Counted from the stretch's first letter, positions 7,267 through 16,117 are shown. The stretch is DNA of 25,377 nt from Lachnospiraceae bacterium UBA7060 (GCA_002493835.1 DLAA01000057.1:1-25377); one strand, 5' to 3'. The notes: a model not told the origin generated them from the sequence alone. Program-made: numbers and translations.

Positions 7267-8496
7267 CTACTCCACGACAACAACATTTTCATAGTACCAG
7301 TTGATCGCACCGGTAATGGACGCGTCGTCCAGCGTCGTACCGGCACTTCCAATTGTCTCACCTGTATTGGTCTTCATTTCCCCGTCGAAAACATTGTTTG
7401 TGCCATTTAAGAGCGCCGTCGTCGCCTCCGAAACCTTTTCCTGCGTTCCCTCCGCACAAAAGGATGCCAAATCCGTGATCTGTACCAGGCCCTCGTTGAT
7501 GCCTCCATAATAGTTTTCTCCGCTCCAGGTCCCATGAATGATAGAATCTACCGCAGCCGTATAGTATGCGCTCCAATTCCAGATCACACTGCACAGACAA
7601 GTCTGTGGAACCTCCTTGCTCATATCCGAATTGTAGCCAATTCCGTAAACACCATACTCCTGCGCCAGCGTCATAGGGTAAGGCGTATCACAGTGCTGCG
7701 TCATCACATCGCATCCCATCTCCAACAGCTTTCTCGCCGCCTCTTCCTCCTTCTTAGGATCATACCAGCTATCTGTGACTGACACATAAATTTTCGCCTC
7801 CGGATTGACAGACGCCACTCCGATAGCAAAGGCGTCAATCCCTCCCGTAACTTCCGCATTGGAGCTATCCTGCGCCGCTACATAGCCAATCCGGTTACTC
7901 GTCGTGTTCATCCCCGCCACGATCCCGCTCAGGTACCTCGCCTGATAAATCCGCCCAAAGTAGTTATTGAAATTTTTGCCATTTGACATATACCCCGTGC
8001 CGTGAGAAAAATAAATGTCGGGATACTGCTCCGCCATCTTAGCTGTAATCTCCATGTATCCCCAGCTTGTAGTAAAAATCACGTTACATCCATCCGAAAT
8101 ACACTCCTCTATGGCCGCCCTCGTTCCCTCCGCGTCACCATCATCCACAACTCTGCGCACAATCTGTTCCTCCGTTAAATCCAGATTGCTCTGCATAGCC
8201 CGTATGCCAAGGTCATGCGTATAGGAATAGCCGCTGCCCTCCGCCGGATCGGATATGTACAGAACACCCACTTTAATGTCCTCCCTGGCAATCCCTGCCC
8301 CGCCGGCATTTGGGTCCTCATCCGCCTCCATGCCCTCTCTCACTGCACCTACCGTACTTTGACCGGCGCTCTTTGTCGTCTCATAACCCTCGTTTGTCAC
8401 ATAGTCATCTGGCTGCAGAGCACTATCCCCGCATCCCGCCAGAATGCAGACGAACAATATGCCCATTATCAGGTTACCTGCTGTTCTGCTCCTCAT
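7267..8496 (-). CDS. BMP/PnrA-family substrate-binding lipoprotein
   Basis: A 409-residue exported lipoprotein. The signal peptide ends in a lipobox, FVCILAGC, with the lipidated Cys followed by GDS. A charged, acidic linker of about 60 residues precedes the binding fold, which begins at IKVGVLYISDPAEGSGY and includes IFTTSWGYMEITAKMAEQYP, YFGRIYQARYLSGIVAG and NRIGYVAAQ, all typical of the Bmp/Med/PnrA family that binds nucleosides. An in-frame ATG at 8529 exists, but the ATG at 8496 has a GGAGAGGAG site at eight bases and starts the signal peptide. No ABC ATPase or permease follows; instead a chemoreceptor gene starts 16 bases later. It may thus serve sensing rather than, or as well as, uptake. 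The ligand is inferred. Confidence 0.9.
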   Translation of the reverse strand: MRSRTAGNLIMGILFVCILAGCGDSALQPDDYVTNEGYETTKSAGQSTVGAVREGMEADEDPNAGGAGIAREDIKVGVLYISDPAEGSGYSYTHDLGIRAMQSNLDLTEEQIVRRVVDDGDAEGTRAAIEECISDGCNVIFTTSWGYMEITAKMAEQYPDIYFSHGTGYMSNGKNFNNYFGRIYQARYLSGIVAGMNTTSNRIGYVAAQDSSNAEVTGGIDAFAIGVASVNPEAKIYVSVTDSWYDPKKEEEAARKLLEMGCDVMTQHCDTPYPMTLAQEYGVYGIGYNSDMSKEVPQTCLCSVIWNWSAYYTAAVDSIIHGTWSGENYYGGINEGLVQITDLASFCAEGTQEKVSEATTALLNGTNNVFDGEMKTNTGETIGSAGTTLDDASITGAINWYYENVVVVE

Positions 8497-8600
8497 AAAG
8501 CCGCTCCTCTCCACGCTCTGTCTCAACAAAAGTTTTCTCTGTCATCTGAAAAACTTAATAAATCGGGTAGAAAAGAATTATCTTCCCCTACTCGTCGCGC

Positions 8601-8643
8601 CGGGCATACATCAGCTTGCTGACATGTTTCACTAAGATGCCCG
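8601..8643 (-). other. Stem-loop in the leader/intergenic region upstream of the BMP gene
   Basis: CGGGCAT and ATGCCCG (8637-8643 and 8601-8607) form a perfect 7-bp stem enclosing a smaller hairpin with TCAGC/GCTGA. It lies directly after the gpsA terminator and about 105 bases before the BMP start. No known riboswitch class is recognised and no convincing promoter could be placed here. The rest of 8530-8650 holds no gene. Confidence 0.35.
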
Positions 8644-8650
8644 CCTGCAT

Positions 8651-8690
8651 AAACAAAAAGAACCGCTTCTGTCAAGAAAGCAGTTCTTCA
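8651..8690 (-). terminator. Intrinsic terminator of the der-plsY-gpsA operon
   Basis: An 11-bp stem (8680-8690 with 8660-8670, arm AAGAACTGCTT, one G-T pair) with a 9-base loop is followed on the minus strand by a T-rich stretch (TTTTTGTTT). It begins 12 bases after the gpsA stop codon. Confidence 0.88.
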
Positions 8691-8702
8691 GTTCCATAGC
8701 AC

Positions 8703-9719
8703 TCACTCCTCCTCCCAAGGAATCAATGGGTTTTCAATCTTTTTATCCCGAAGCATCAGGTTCTTCACCGCCTCATCCACCGGCATTCCCTCAAACAATA
8801 CCGCATTCACCTGCTCAATAATGGGAAGCTGCACCTGATATTTCTCCGCAAGCCCCATAGCAGCCTTGGCAGAATATACCCCTTCCACCACCATCTTCAC
8901 CTCGTCCATAGCCTGCTCCATGGTATAGCCCTTGCCAATCAGAATACCAGCACGGCGATTTCTGGAATGCATGGAAGCACAGGTTACGATTAAATCCCCA
9001 ATGCCAGTCAGACCGCTGAAAGTCTCAATTCTGCCGCCCATGGCAAGTCCGAGTCTCGCAATCTCCGCAATACCTCTGGTAATCAATGCCGCCTTAGTAT
9101 TATCTCCATAACCTAAGCCATCCGCAATACCAGCTGCCAGTGCCACCACATTTTTAAGTGCAGCGCCAAGCTCCACGCCAAGTACATCGGGTGTGATATA
9201 GACACGAAACACCTGATTCATAAAAATATTCTGGAGATATTCCGCAGTTTCCTTTTTCTTGGCAGCAACCACAATGGTAGTGGGGATACCTCTTCCCACC
9301 TCCTCCGCATGAGAAGGGCCTGAAAGTACTGCCACTTCAGCCTGGGGAATCTCCTCCTCAATAATCTGTGACAAGGTCATAAGAGTCCTCTCCTCTATCC
9401 CCTTGGCCACATCCACGATAATCTGTCCCTCCCGGACATAAGGCGCCATCGAGTGGGAAGTATCTCTGGTATAAGGAGAGGGCACCGCCAGCACCAACAC
9501 ATCTTTATTCTGAACAGTCTCCTCCAAATTCGTGGTAAATACCATGTCCTCCGGCAGTTTTACTCCTGGCAGCTTCTCTTTATGCTCATGTTCCCTTTTT
9601 AACATTTCAATCTCTGATTCCATGATCGACCAGACTGTAATTTTATGTCCATTGTTATGAAGAAGCACCGCCAGCGCTGTCCCCCAGCTTCCAGCACCAA
9701 TAATACTAATATCAGCCAT
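8703..9719 (-). CDS. gpsA: NAD(P)H-dependent glycerol-3-phosphate dehydrogenase
   Basis: A 338-residue GpsA of normal length. The N-terminal Rossmann motif is GAGSWGTALAVLL, followed by VLAVPSPYTRD, VAKGIEERTL, VLSGPSHAEEV and the substrate-binding helical domain with ALKNVVALAAGIADGLGYGD and NTKAALITRG. It reduces dihydroxyacetone phosphate to sn-glycerol 3-phosphate, the backbone precursor of phospholipids, in the cytoplasm. It is the last gene of der-plsY-gpsA and supplies the substrate for PlsY, encoded immediately upstream with a 23-base gap. The ATG at 9719 follows a GGGAGGGG site. A terminator follows the stop codon. Confidence 0.97.
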   Translation of the reverse strand: MADISIIGAGSWGTALAVLLHNNGHKITVWSIMESEIEMLKREHEHKEKLPGVKLPEDMVFTTNLEETVQNKDVLVLAVPSPYTRDTSHSMAPYVREGQIIVDVAKGIEERTLMTLSQIIEEEIPQAEVAVLSGPSHAEEVGRGIPTTIVVAAKKKETAEYLQNIFMNQVFRVYITPDVLGVELGAALKNVVALAAGIADGLGYGDNTKAALITRGIAEIARLGLAMGGRIETFSGLTGIGDLIVTCASMHSRNRRAGILIGKGYTMEQAMDEVKMVVEGVYSAKAAMGLAEKYQVQLPIIEQVNAVLFEGMPVDEAVKNLMLRDKKIENPLIPWEEE

Positions 9720-9742
9720 ATGATCCCCTCCCTGTTTTCCGC

Positions 9743-10417
9743 TTACGCCTTGCTCTGTGTAGATTTCTCCACATCTTTATTCTTATGCGTCAAATAAGTT
9801 TTCCGCTCTGTGCCGCTAAGAAGTCTCTTAATATTTTCTCTGTGCTTCCAATAGGCCATAACCGTCAAAAATACAGCAATGGCATACATTTCAATCAAGA
9901 TTGGCTGCTCCATATTAAAAATCCCCATCTGCCCCAGAACAATCAGTTCAATCAGAAAACCCGCGTACACCAAAAGCGATCCCAGTGACACATAATGCGT
10001 GATAAAAAAGGCTCCGAAAAAAAGAACAATCCCCATAGGAATCAGATATGGATGAAAGGACAGAATCAATCCTGCCGTGGCAGCAATTCCCTTTCCTCCT
10101 TTAAATTTCAAATAAAAAGGAAAGTTATGGCCGATAATGGCTCCCGCCGCCGTGTACATTTTCAAAAGATATATCTCATCCGGGTAGCTGTCCCCAAAAA
10201 TAACAGTCGTAATCACAACTGCCAGAATACACTTCATGATATCCCCAAAAAGAACCAGAAGCCCTGCCTTAGTCCCAAATACCCTGAGCGTATTGGTCGT
10301 TCCCGCATTACCGCTCCCATAGTTTCTGATATCAATGCCATGCAGCCTCCCATAAATATATGCTGTCTGAAAAAGTCCGAACACATATCCAATCATCAAA
10401 CAAAAGACCCGTTCCAC
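9743..10417 (-). CDS. plsY: Glycerol-3-phosphate acyltransferase PlsY
   Basis: A 224-residue integral membrane protein with about five hydrophobic segments. The three conserved PlsY cytoplasmic motifs are visible: SGNAGTTNTLRVFG, HNFPFYLKFKGGKGIAATAG, and a later loop before the last helix. It transfers an acyl group from acyl phosphate to glycerol 3-phosphate, the first step of phospholipid synthesis in most Gram-positive bacteria. The start is GTG at 10417; its AAAGGA site lies inside the last codons of der, whose stop is two bases upstream, so translation is likely coupled. An ATG seven codons later lacks a ribosome binding site. The extended hydrophilic C-terminal tail (KNKDVEKSTQSKA) is not part of the core fold. 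Confidence 0.95.
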   Translation of the reverse strand: MERVFCLMIGYVFGLFQTAYIYGRLHGIDIRNYGSGNAGTTNTLRVFGTKAGLLVLFGDIMKCILAVVITTVIFGDSYPDEIYLLKMYTAAGAIIGHNFPFYLKFKGGKGIAATAGLILSFHPYLIPMGIVLFFGAFFITHYVSLGSLLVYAGFLIELIVLGQMGIFNMEQPILIEMYAIAVFLTVMAYWKHRENIKRLLSGTERKTYLTHKNKDVEKSTQSKA

Positions 10418-10419
10418 TT

Positions 10420-11757
10420 TTAATTACTATCCTTTCTCTCTCTCACAAAAAATTTAAGAGGCGTCCCTGCAAATCCGAAGGCGTCCCGGATTTGGTTTTC
10501 CAGATACCGCAAATAAGAGAAATGCATCAACTCTTTATCGTTCACAAATATCACAAAAGTGGGCGGTTTCACCGCTACTTGCGTGGTATAATAGATGCGC
10601 AGCCGTTTTCCTTTATCTGCTGGAGGCTGCTGCAGCGCCACAGCCTCCATTATGATTTCGTTGAGCACCCCCGTGGCCACACGCATGGAATGGTTTTCAT
10701 TCACCGCGTCAATCACTTCATAGAGCTTCATCAGGCGCTGCCCGCTGGCTGCCGAGATAAACATGATCTCCGCATAGGGCATAAAAGATAACACCTCTTT
10801 GATTCTCTGTGTATACTCCTTCACCGTCTGATTATTCTTCTCAACCATATCCCACTTATTCACCGCAATAATGACTGCCTTTCCTCTGTCATGGGCAATC
10901 CCCGCGATCTTGGCGTCCTGCTCCGTAACGCCCTCCACAGCATCTATAACAAGCACAGCAATATCCGCCCGCTCCACTGCAGTCACCGTGCGAATAATCA
11001 TATACCGTTCCAGCTCTTCCTTTATCTTATTTTTCCTGCGAAGTCCCGCCGTGTCAATAAAGACATAGTCTCTGCCGTCGTGAACGATCTCCGTATCCAC
11101 GGCATCTCTGGTAGTACCCGCAATATCAGAAACAATTAAACGGTTTTCTCCAATCAAACGATTTATGATAGAAGATTTCCCTACATTAGGCTTGCCGATG
11201 ATGGCCACCTTAGTCCTTTCATCATCCTCCTCATCATCAACACTTTGTGGGAAATGAGCCATCACCTCATCCAGAAGTTCTCCAAAGCCAAGACGATTCG
11301 CAGCAGAAATTGGATACGGCTCCCCAATTCCCAGATTATAAAATTCGTAAACATCCGCCATATGTTTATTGAAATCATCCACCTTATTGACAACCAAAAG
11401 CACCGGTTTTCTGGAACGTCTGAGCATATCGGCCACCTTGGAATCCGCATCCTGCAGCCCCTGCTTCACATCCACCAGAAAAAGAATCACATCCGCCGTG
11501 TCTATCGCGATCTGCGCCTGCTCACGCATCTGTAACAGGATAATGTCTTTGCTGTCTGGCTCGATACCCCCGGTATCTATCAGCGTAAAATTGCGGTCAA
11601 GCCATGAAACATCCGCATAGATTCGATCTCTAGTGATACCGGGCGTATCCTTTACGATCGCTATCTTCTCACCTGCCAGCGCGTTAAACAGAGTAGATTT
11701 TCCCACATTAGGTCTTCCCACCACCGCCACCACTGGTCTGGTATTTTTTTTGCTCAT
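10420..11757 (-). CDS. der: Ribosome-associated GTPase Der (EngA)
   Basis: A 445-residue protein with the two tandem GTPase domains that define Der, plus a C-terminal KH-like domain. Domain 1 has GRPNVGKSTLFNAL, DTPGITRDR, DTGG and NKVD; domain 2 has GKPNVGKSSIINRL, GTTRDA, DTAGLRRK and NKWD. The KH-like end includes PPTFVIFVND. Der is essential for maturation of the 50S ribosomal subunit. It heads the operon with plsY and gpsA, an arrangement common in clostridia, and has a well-formed promoter at 11804-11832. The ATG at 11757 has a GGAG site eight bases upstream. Confidence 0.97.
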   Translation of the reverse strand: MSKKNTRPVVAVVGRPNVGKSTLFNALAGEKIAIVKDTPGITRDRIYADVSWLDRNFTLIDTGGIEPDSKDIILLQMREQAQIAIDTADVILFLVDVKQGLQDADSKVADMLRRSRKPVLLVVNKVDDFNKHMADVYEFYNLGIGEPYPISAANRLGFGELLDEVMAHFPQSVDDEEDDERTKVAIIGKPNVGKSSIINRLIGENRLIVSDIAGTTRDAVDTEIVHDGRDYVFIDTAGLRRKNKIKEELERYMIIRTVTAVERADIAVLVIDAVEGVTEQDAKIAGIAHDRGKAVIIAVNKWDMVEKNNQTVKEYTQRIKEVLSFMPYAEIMFISAASGQRLMKLYEVIDAVNENHSMRVATGVLNEIIMEAVALQQPPADKGKRLRIYYTTQVAVKPPTFVIFVNDKELMHFSYLRYLENQIRDAFGFAGTPLKFFVRERKDSN

Positions 11758-11803
11758 ATTACGATCTCCATTCTACTACTCATAACAAGTCATATACCGC
11801 TTG

Positions 11804-11832
11804 ATTTTACATCATCTTTGGCTTCTTGTAAA
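11804..11832 (-). promoter_or_regulatory. Sigma-A type promoter for der-plsY-gpsA
   Basis: On the minus strand TTTACA (11827-11832) and TAAAAT (11804-11809) are separated by exactly 17 bases. The leader to der is about 40 bases. Confidence 0.75.
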
Positions 11833-11908
11833 GCCTGCTTTTCATTACAATTTTGATACAATTTCCATATCCCAGGTCCCCACTTTCCCACTTCTATACG
11901 GAATACGC

Positions 11909-11937
11909 TTGACATGTCCCCTCCATAATGATATAAA
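11909..11937 (+). promoter_or_regulatory. Sigma-A type promoter for the PRPP synthetase gene
   Basis: A consensus TTGACA (11909-11914), exactly 17 bases, and TATAAA (11932-11937). The leader to the ATG at 12005 is about 60 bases. It diverges from the der promoter; the bases between hold no gene. Confidence 0.85.
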
Positions 11938-12004
11938 AAATTTATAAACAACTAGCTGCACAAAATACCGCGCTTCAACAGACGCATTCATTTATGGAGA
12001 CAAA

Positions 12005-13198
12005 ATGCCTAATACAGAACAACTCGAACATTCTATGCCCGTGGCTGCCGTAAAACTTCTTGCTCCGAAAGCTGCTCTTCCTCTGGCGGAGAAAGTCAAC
12101 AGCCATCTCATTGAGTACCGCCGGAATCTGAAAAATAACGTCAAAAACGATCCTGCCTTTCACGGCTATATGGAAGACAATTATCTGATGGAGGTAGAAT
12201 GCCCGCGTTTTGGCAGCGGTGAAGGAAAAGCGATTCTGCATGATTCCGTGCGCGGCAAGGATATCTTCCTTCTCACGGACATCTGCAATCACAGCATAAC
12301 CTATACGATGAACGGCTACACGAATCATATGTCCCCTGATGACCATTACCAAGATTTAAAGCGGATCATCTCCGCCATAAACGGTAAGGCTCACCGCATC
12401 AACGTGATCATGCCCTTTCTCTATGAAGGAAGGCAGCATAAACGAAATGGACGGGAATCCTTAGACTGTGCTTACGCCATCAAAGAGCTGATGGATATGG
12501 GCATATCCAATTTCATAACTTTTGATGCCCACGACCCGCGGGTACAAAACTCCGTCCCCATTAAAGGTTTCGACAATTTCACACCGCCTTATCAGTTTAT
12601 TCGTGCATTATTGCGCATGGAAAAAAATTTGATTATCGATAAGGATCATACCATTGTCATAAGCCCCGACGAAGGTGCACTCGACAGAGCCGTATATTTT
12701 GCGAATGTTCTAGGTGTCGATACAGGCATGTTCTATAAACGCCGGGACTACTCCGTTATCGTAAATGGCAAAAACCCTATTGTCGCCCACGAATTTCTGG
12801 GCGACAATATCGACGGCAAAGATGTCATCGTTATTGACGACATGATTTCCTCCGGCGGCAGCATGATTGACACCGCAAGACAGCTGAAGAAAATGAATGC
12901 TAAGCGGGTCTTTATATGCTGTACCTTCGGGCTATTCACAGATGGTTTGTCCGCTTTTGATACTGCTTATGAAAACTGCTATTTTGATAGAATCGTAACC
13001 ACGAACCTCTGCTACCAGCCCCCGGAGCTTCTGAAAAAACCCTACTACATAGAAGCCGATATGAGCAAGTTTATCGCATCTATCGTTGATTTTATGAATC
13101 ATGATGCTTCCATGTCAAACATCTACACGCCCACAGACAAGATCCACCAGATCCTTGCCAAATACAACAACCGGGAAGTGAGTGGACTGGACATCTGA
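12005..13198 (+). CDS. prs: Ribose-phosphate pyrophosphokinase (PRPP synthetase), long divergent form
   Basis: A 397-residue protein, about 80 residues longer than the usual 310-320 residue enzyme. The family marks are visible but diverged: VIMPFLYEGRQHKRNGRES corresponds to the RQDRK ATP loop, FDAHDPRVQNSVPIKGFDN to the DLHAxQIQGFF region, and VIVIDDMISSGGSMIDTA to the PRPP-binding loop VDDxxDTxGT, with Ser-Ser-Gly in place of the canonical residues. Conserved ISPDEGALDRA matches the S/P-D-xGG segment. It converts ribose 5-phosphate and ATP to PRPP for nucleotide, histidine and tryptophan synthesis. It has its own promoter and a strong terminator and so is monocistronic. A phosphoribosyltransferase-like role other than PRPP synthesis is possible but less likely. 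Confidence 0.85.
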   Translation: MPNTEQLEHSMPVAAVKLLAPKAALPLAEKVNSHLIEYRRNLKNNVKNDPAFHGYMEDNYLMEVECPRFGSGEGKAILHDSVRGKDIFLLTDICNHSITYTMNGYTNHMSPDDHYQDLKRIISAINGKAHRINVIMPFLYEGRQHKRNGRESLDCAYAIKELMDMGISNFITFDAHDPRVQNSVPIKGFDNFTPPYQFIRALLRMEKNLIIDKDHTIVISPDEGALDRAVYFANVLGVDTGMFYKRRDYSVIVNGKNPIVAHEFLGDNIDGKDVIVIDDMISSGGSMIDTARQLKKMNAKRVFICCTFGLFTDGLSAFDTAYENCYFDRIVTTNLCYQPPELLKKPYYIEADMSKFIASIVDFMNHDASMSNIYTPTDKIHQILAKYNNREVSGLDI

Positions 13199-13213
13199 CT
13201 TTGCTGATGCGCG

Positions 13214-13251
13214 AAAACTGCCGCCCTGCTATACGCAGGTGCGGCAGTTTT
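13214..13251. terminator. Bidirectional intrinsic terminator between prs and the histidine kinase gene
   Basis: AAAACTGCCGC (13214-13224) pairs with GCGGCAGTTTT (13241-13251), and CCTGC pairs with GCAGG inside around a five-base loop; one T is bulged. T residues follow on both strands. It lies 15 bases after the prs stop and five bases after the kinase stop on the other strand. Confidence 0.93.
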
Positions 13252-13256
13252 CTAAA

Positions 13257-16088
13257 TCAATCCTGCTCAGCTGTCAGCGGAAAATTCAGAATCACTTTGA
13301 ATAGATCACCATCCAGCTCAATTTCAAAGTTTCCCTTCTGGGCTATGGTCAGGTTCTTAGCTATAGATAGTCCCAAGCCGCTCCCCTCCGTTGTTCTGGA
13401 CTCATCACCTCTGATAAAACGCTCCGTCAGCTCCTCAGGCCTGCAGTTAAGATAGTTCTCCGATATATTCTTGATAGTTACACAAATCGTCCCTTCGTCT
13501 TTTCCTTGCTCCATAGTCACATATACACGTGTCCCCGGCATAGCATACTTATAGACGTTATTGAACAAATTCTCCATCACACGCCAAATTCTGCGGCTGT
13601 CCGCCTCAATTACTACATTGCGGGTATTCACATTCATCACCGTGACAAGCCCTTTTTCATCAAACTTTTCAGAGAATTCACCCAGAGTCTGATTCATCAG
13701 CTCCGTCAGATTAATTCGCTCAAAGTGCAGACTGATATTCCCCGAGGTTATCTTACTGGCCTCAACCAGATCATCCGTAAGCTGCTTCAGACGCTGGGAT
13801 TTCTCATCCAGCACCCGGATATACCCCTGCGCTTTCTCGCTTTCCACCTGTTCTCTCTTCAGCAGATCCACGTAGTTGATGATGGAAGTGAGCGGCGTCT
13901 TGATATCGTGGGACACATTGGTGATCAGATCGGCCTTCATCCGCTCATCCTTCATGCTGATTTCCACGGCCTCCTGAATGCCTTTCCCAATACTGTTGAC
14001 AGAGTTAGCCAAAATTCTATTATCTCCGTGCAAATTCTGTGCATCGATCTGATGCTCCACCTGCCCTCCAGCTATGGTCTCTATGCTCTCTACAATCTCC
14101 TGCCTCTCTTTCGCGTCCTTGTAAAGCAGAATACCCACAAGAATGTCCACAATGCCTGCAAACAGGAGCGCAATTCCATCCCTCCAGGCCAGTGTTAATA
14201 CCAGAAAATTGAACAGAAGGTATATCCCGTATGGTATCCAGGTTCTTAACACAATGCTGCCATTGTCATACACCTTCCAGGCAAACGCTTTCAGCCGGCC
14301 CACGATACGGCACAAATATGAATTTTTCCATAGTGTACGCGCTTTGATTCTTCTGACAAGACTGTAGAAGAAAAAGGTGAAAAGCATATCCGCCGCAAAG
14401 GCTCCAGCAAGCAATGTCACTTTCAACCATTCCTCGTGAACCTTATCCCGCAAATACTCCACGTCTGTAGGATCAACCCCTACAAGTGCCATCACTACCA
14501 CGGCAATCCATACCACAAGAAGCCCTACTCCCAAAGCAATACACATAGCCGCTTCCGTTGGAATCCGATCAAATGCATTCAGCCGGATACGCTTTTCTCC
14601 GGACATGGCATACTCTCTCCCTGTCACCACCGTCTGGTAAATAAATAGCACCAAATACAAAATGCCCGCAATAATGCATGACGCCACCCACTGCCAGAGA
14701 TTTGGCAGATAATCTGCAGCCCGAGTGAAGGTATCCTTTGCCGGGTAGGATGTATCCACGCCAATCCAAATTTTAACCGTCTCAGGATAAGCGTACTCAT
14801 ATCCCTGTATAATCTGCCGAACCGTATCCTCACCGATGGCAGTATTTGTCACATAGGACATATCCCCCGGGCAGTAGTAGAAAAATTTCTCCACTGGAAG
14901 CTTCGTTTCTTTTCCGTCTGACGCAAGATTTTCCATCATCTGTAAAACACGTTTCCTGTAGGAACTGCCTTCTTCCATGTTGCTGTAATACTGTTTCTCC
15001 TCTCCCACCGTTTTTTCGATCAAGTATCGAACATTTGAGTTAGCAATACTGTAATAGTCCTGATATTGCATGTACTCCTGATAATTGTAGGAAAGGCTCT
15101 CCGCCGCATGCTGCACGTTCTCACACAGCTCATAGTACTGGTCCCAGCTGGCGGCATAATCCTCCAGATTTTTCCCTTCCACTGTCTTATAACGATTGAC
15201 CAGCACATCATAATCACGCAACTCTGTATCATCTTCAGTTCCCACATTTACAGAATACTCCACTGTATCTGCAGGTGACTCTGCCTCCACAGCATACTTC
15301 CCTGTGTCTGCATGCTGCGACAGCTCACCGATGGGCTGATAATCTTCCACAAAGCCGGAATCATCATCCCATTTTCTAATTTCCACGGTCATTTCCTCCG
15401 CCGCCGATACATCTCTGACAGAAGTGACAGTTTTCACATCGGATTTCGAATCCCCGGCACTTGTAGTGGTCTGATCGTCGCCTGTCGGATCCACTTTCGT
15501 CACTCGGGTCGTCTCTGCCAGAAATTCCGCCGCCTCTTTCTCTGTCATCTCCACACTGGAATACTCAAAGCCGAAACCGTTCCATTTGAGCAGATCTTCC
15601 AGCCTGTAACTGGCTGTCACATACTGCTCCGGAAGTCCTCCATTTCGATAATTGTAAGCGGTCACGTCCACCACCTTATCGCCATCAAAGACGCCCCCTG
15701 TCTCCAGCTGGCTGCTCACCACACCGAACCGTACGATATCCGCCGCAGCATAGCCAAAAATCTCATTGAAAAGATCAGATTCCTCATAAGGCTTTCCCGG
15801 ATCGGAATAACCCGTATAGCTGACATAAGTTCCATCTGAATGCACCCCGGAAATGCGCACCGTACTGCACACAGTGACCACAAAAATAGAAAACACCATG
15901 GCCATCAGTGCGATGTGTTGCAGCAAAAGAAGCAGTACCCTGATTCCGTACCTGTTCTTTCTCGACTTTCTCTTCTTCTGTTTCTTTTCCTGCGTTTCCT
16001 CTTTTTTTTCTTCCTGCTTTTTCTCTGCTGTCGTTTCCTCTGCTGTCTCTAATACCTCCATATTTCCCTCAAATTCCGTATTTCCCAT
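13257..16088 (-). CDS. Multi-pass sensor histidine kinase with large ectodomain
   Basis: A 943-residue membrane kinase. Residues 1-48 are a cytoplasmic tail very rich in Glu and Lys; TM1 is at 51-77; an ectodomain spans about 78-463; then hydrophobic segments at about 464-486, 515-537, 557-578, 619-635 and 638-656. The HisKA dimerisation helix has VSHDIKTPLTS with the phospho-acceptor His at 727. The ATPase domain has the N box ENLFNNVYKYA (Asn near 844) and the G2 box GSGLGLSIAK (902-911); the G1 box is degenerate (KNIS instead of DxG), common in this clostridial kinase group. The ATG at 16088 follows an AAAGGAT site. It lies 29 bases after its response regulator gene. The ectodomain family and signal are not recognised. 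Confidence 0.93.
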   Translation of the reverse strand: MGNTEFEGNMEVLETAEETTAEKKQEEKKEETQEKKQKKRKSRKNRYGIRVLLLLLQHIALMAMVFSIFVVTVCSTVRISGVHSDGTYVSYTGYSDPGKPYEESDLFNEIFGYAAADIVRFGVVSSQLETGGVFDGDKVVDVTAYNYRNGGLPEQYVTASYRLEDLLKWNGFGFEYSSVEMTEKEAAEFLAETTRVTKVDPTGDDQTTTSAGDSKSDVKTVTSVRDVSAAEEMTVEIRKWDDDSGFVEDYQPIGELSQHADTGKYAVEAESPADTVEYSVNVGTEDDTELRDYDVLVNRYKTVEGKNLEDYAASWDQYYELCENVQHAAESLSYNYQEYMQYQDYYSIANSNVRYLIEKTVGEEKQYYSNMEEGSSYRKRVLQMMENLASDGKETKLPVEKFFYYCPGDMSYVTNTAIGEDTVRQIIQGYEYAYPETVKIWIGVDTSYPAKDTFTRAADYLPNLWQWVASCIIAGILYLVLFIYQTVVTGREYAMSGEKRIRLNAFDRIPTEAAMCIALGVGLLVVWIAVVVMALVGVDPTDVEYLRDKVHEEWLKVTLLAGAFAADMLFTFFFYSLVRRIKARTLWKNSYLCRIVGRLKAFAWKVYDNGSIVLRTWIPYGIYLLFNFLVLTLAWRDGIALLFAGIVDILVGILLYKDAKERQEIVESIETIAGGQVEHQIDAQNLHGDNRILANSVNSIGKGIQEAVEISMKDERMKADLITNVSHDIKTPLTSIINYVDLLKREQVESEKAQGYIRVLDEKSQRLKQLTDDLVEASKITSGNISLHFERINLTELMNQTLGEFSEKFDEKGLVTVMNVNTRNVVIEADSRRIWRVMENLFNNVYKYAMPGTRVYVTMEQGKDEGTICVTIKNISENYLNCRPEELTERFIRGDESRTTEGSGLGLSIAKNLTIAQKGNFEIELDGDLFKVILNFPLTAEQD

Positions 16089-16117
16089 TCCCGATATCCT
16101 TTCTTTACAGGACGCCG

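Noticed and set aside
8497..8600. Sigma-28 flagellar promoter or c-di-GMP riboswitch before the BMP-chemoreceptor operon
   Set aside because: A CCGATTT sequence is present, but no TAAA element at the right distance and no GEMM core motif were found.
13506..14198. A 230-codon plus-strand open frame within the histidine kinase gene
   Set aside because: It is the reverse-strand shadow of the kinase core, whose motifs are unambiguous; its composition is not protein-like.
15312..15839. A 175-codon plus-strand open frame within the kinase ectodomain region
   Set aside because: Antisense shadow with no recognisable motif and no promoter or ribosome binding site.
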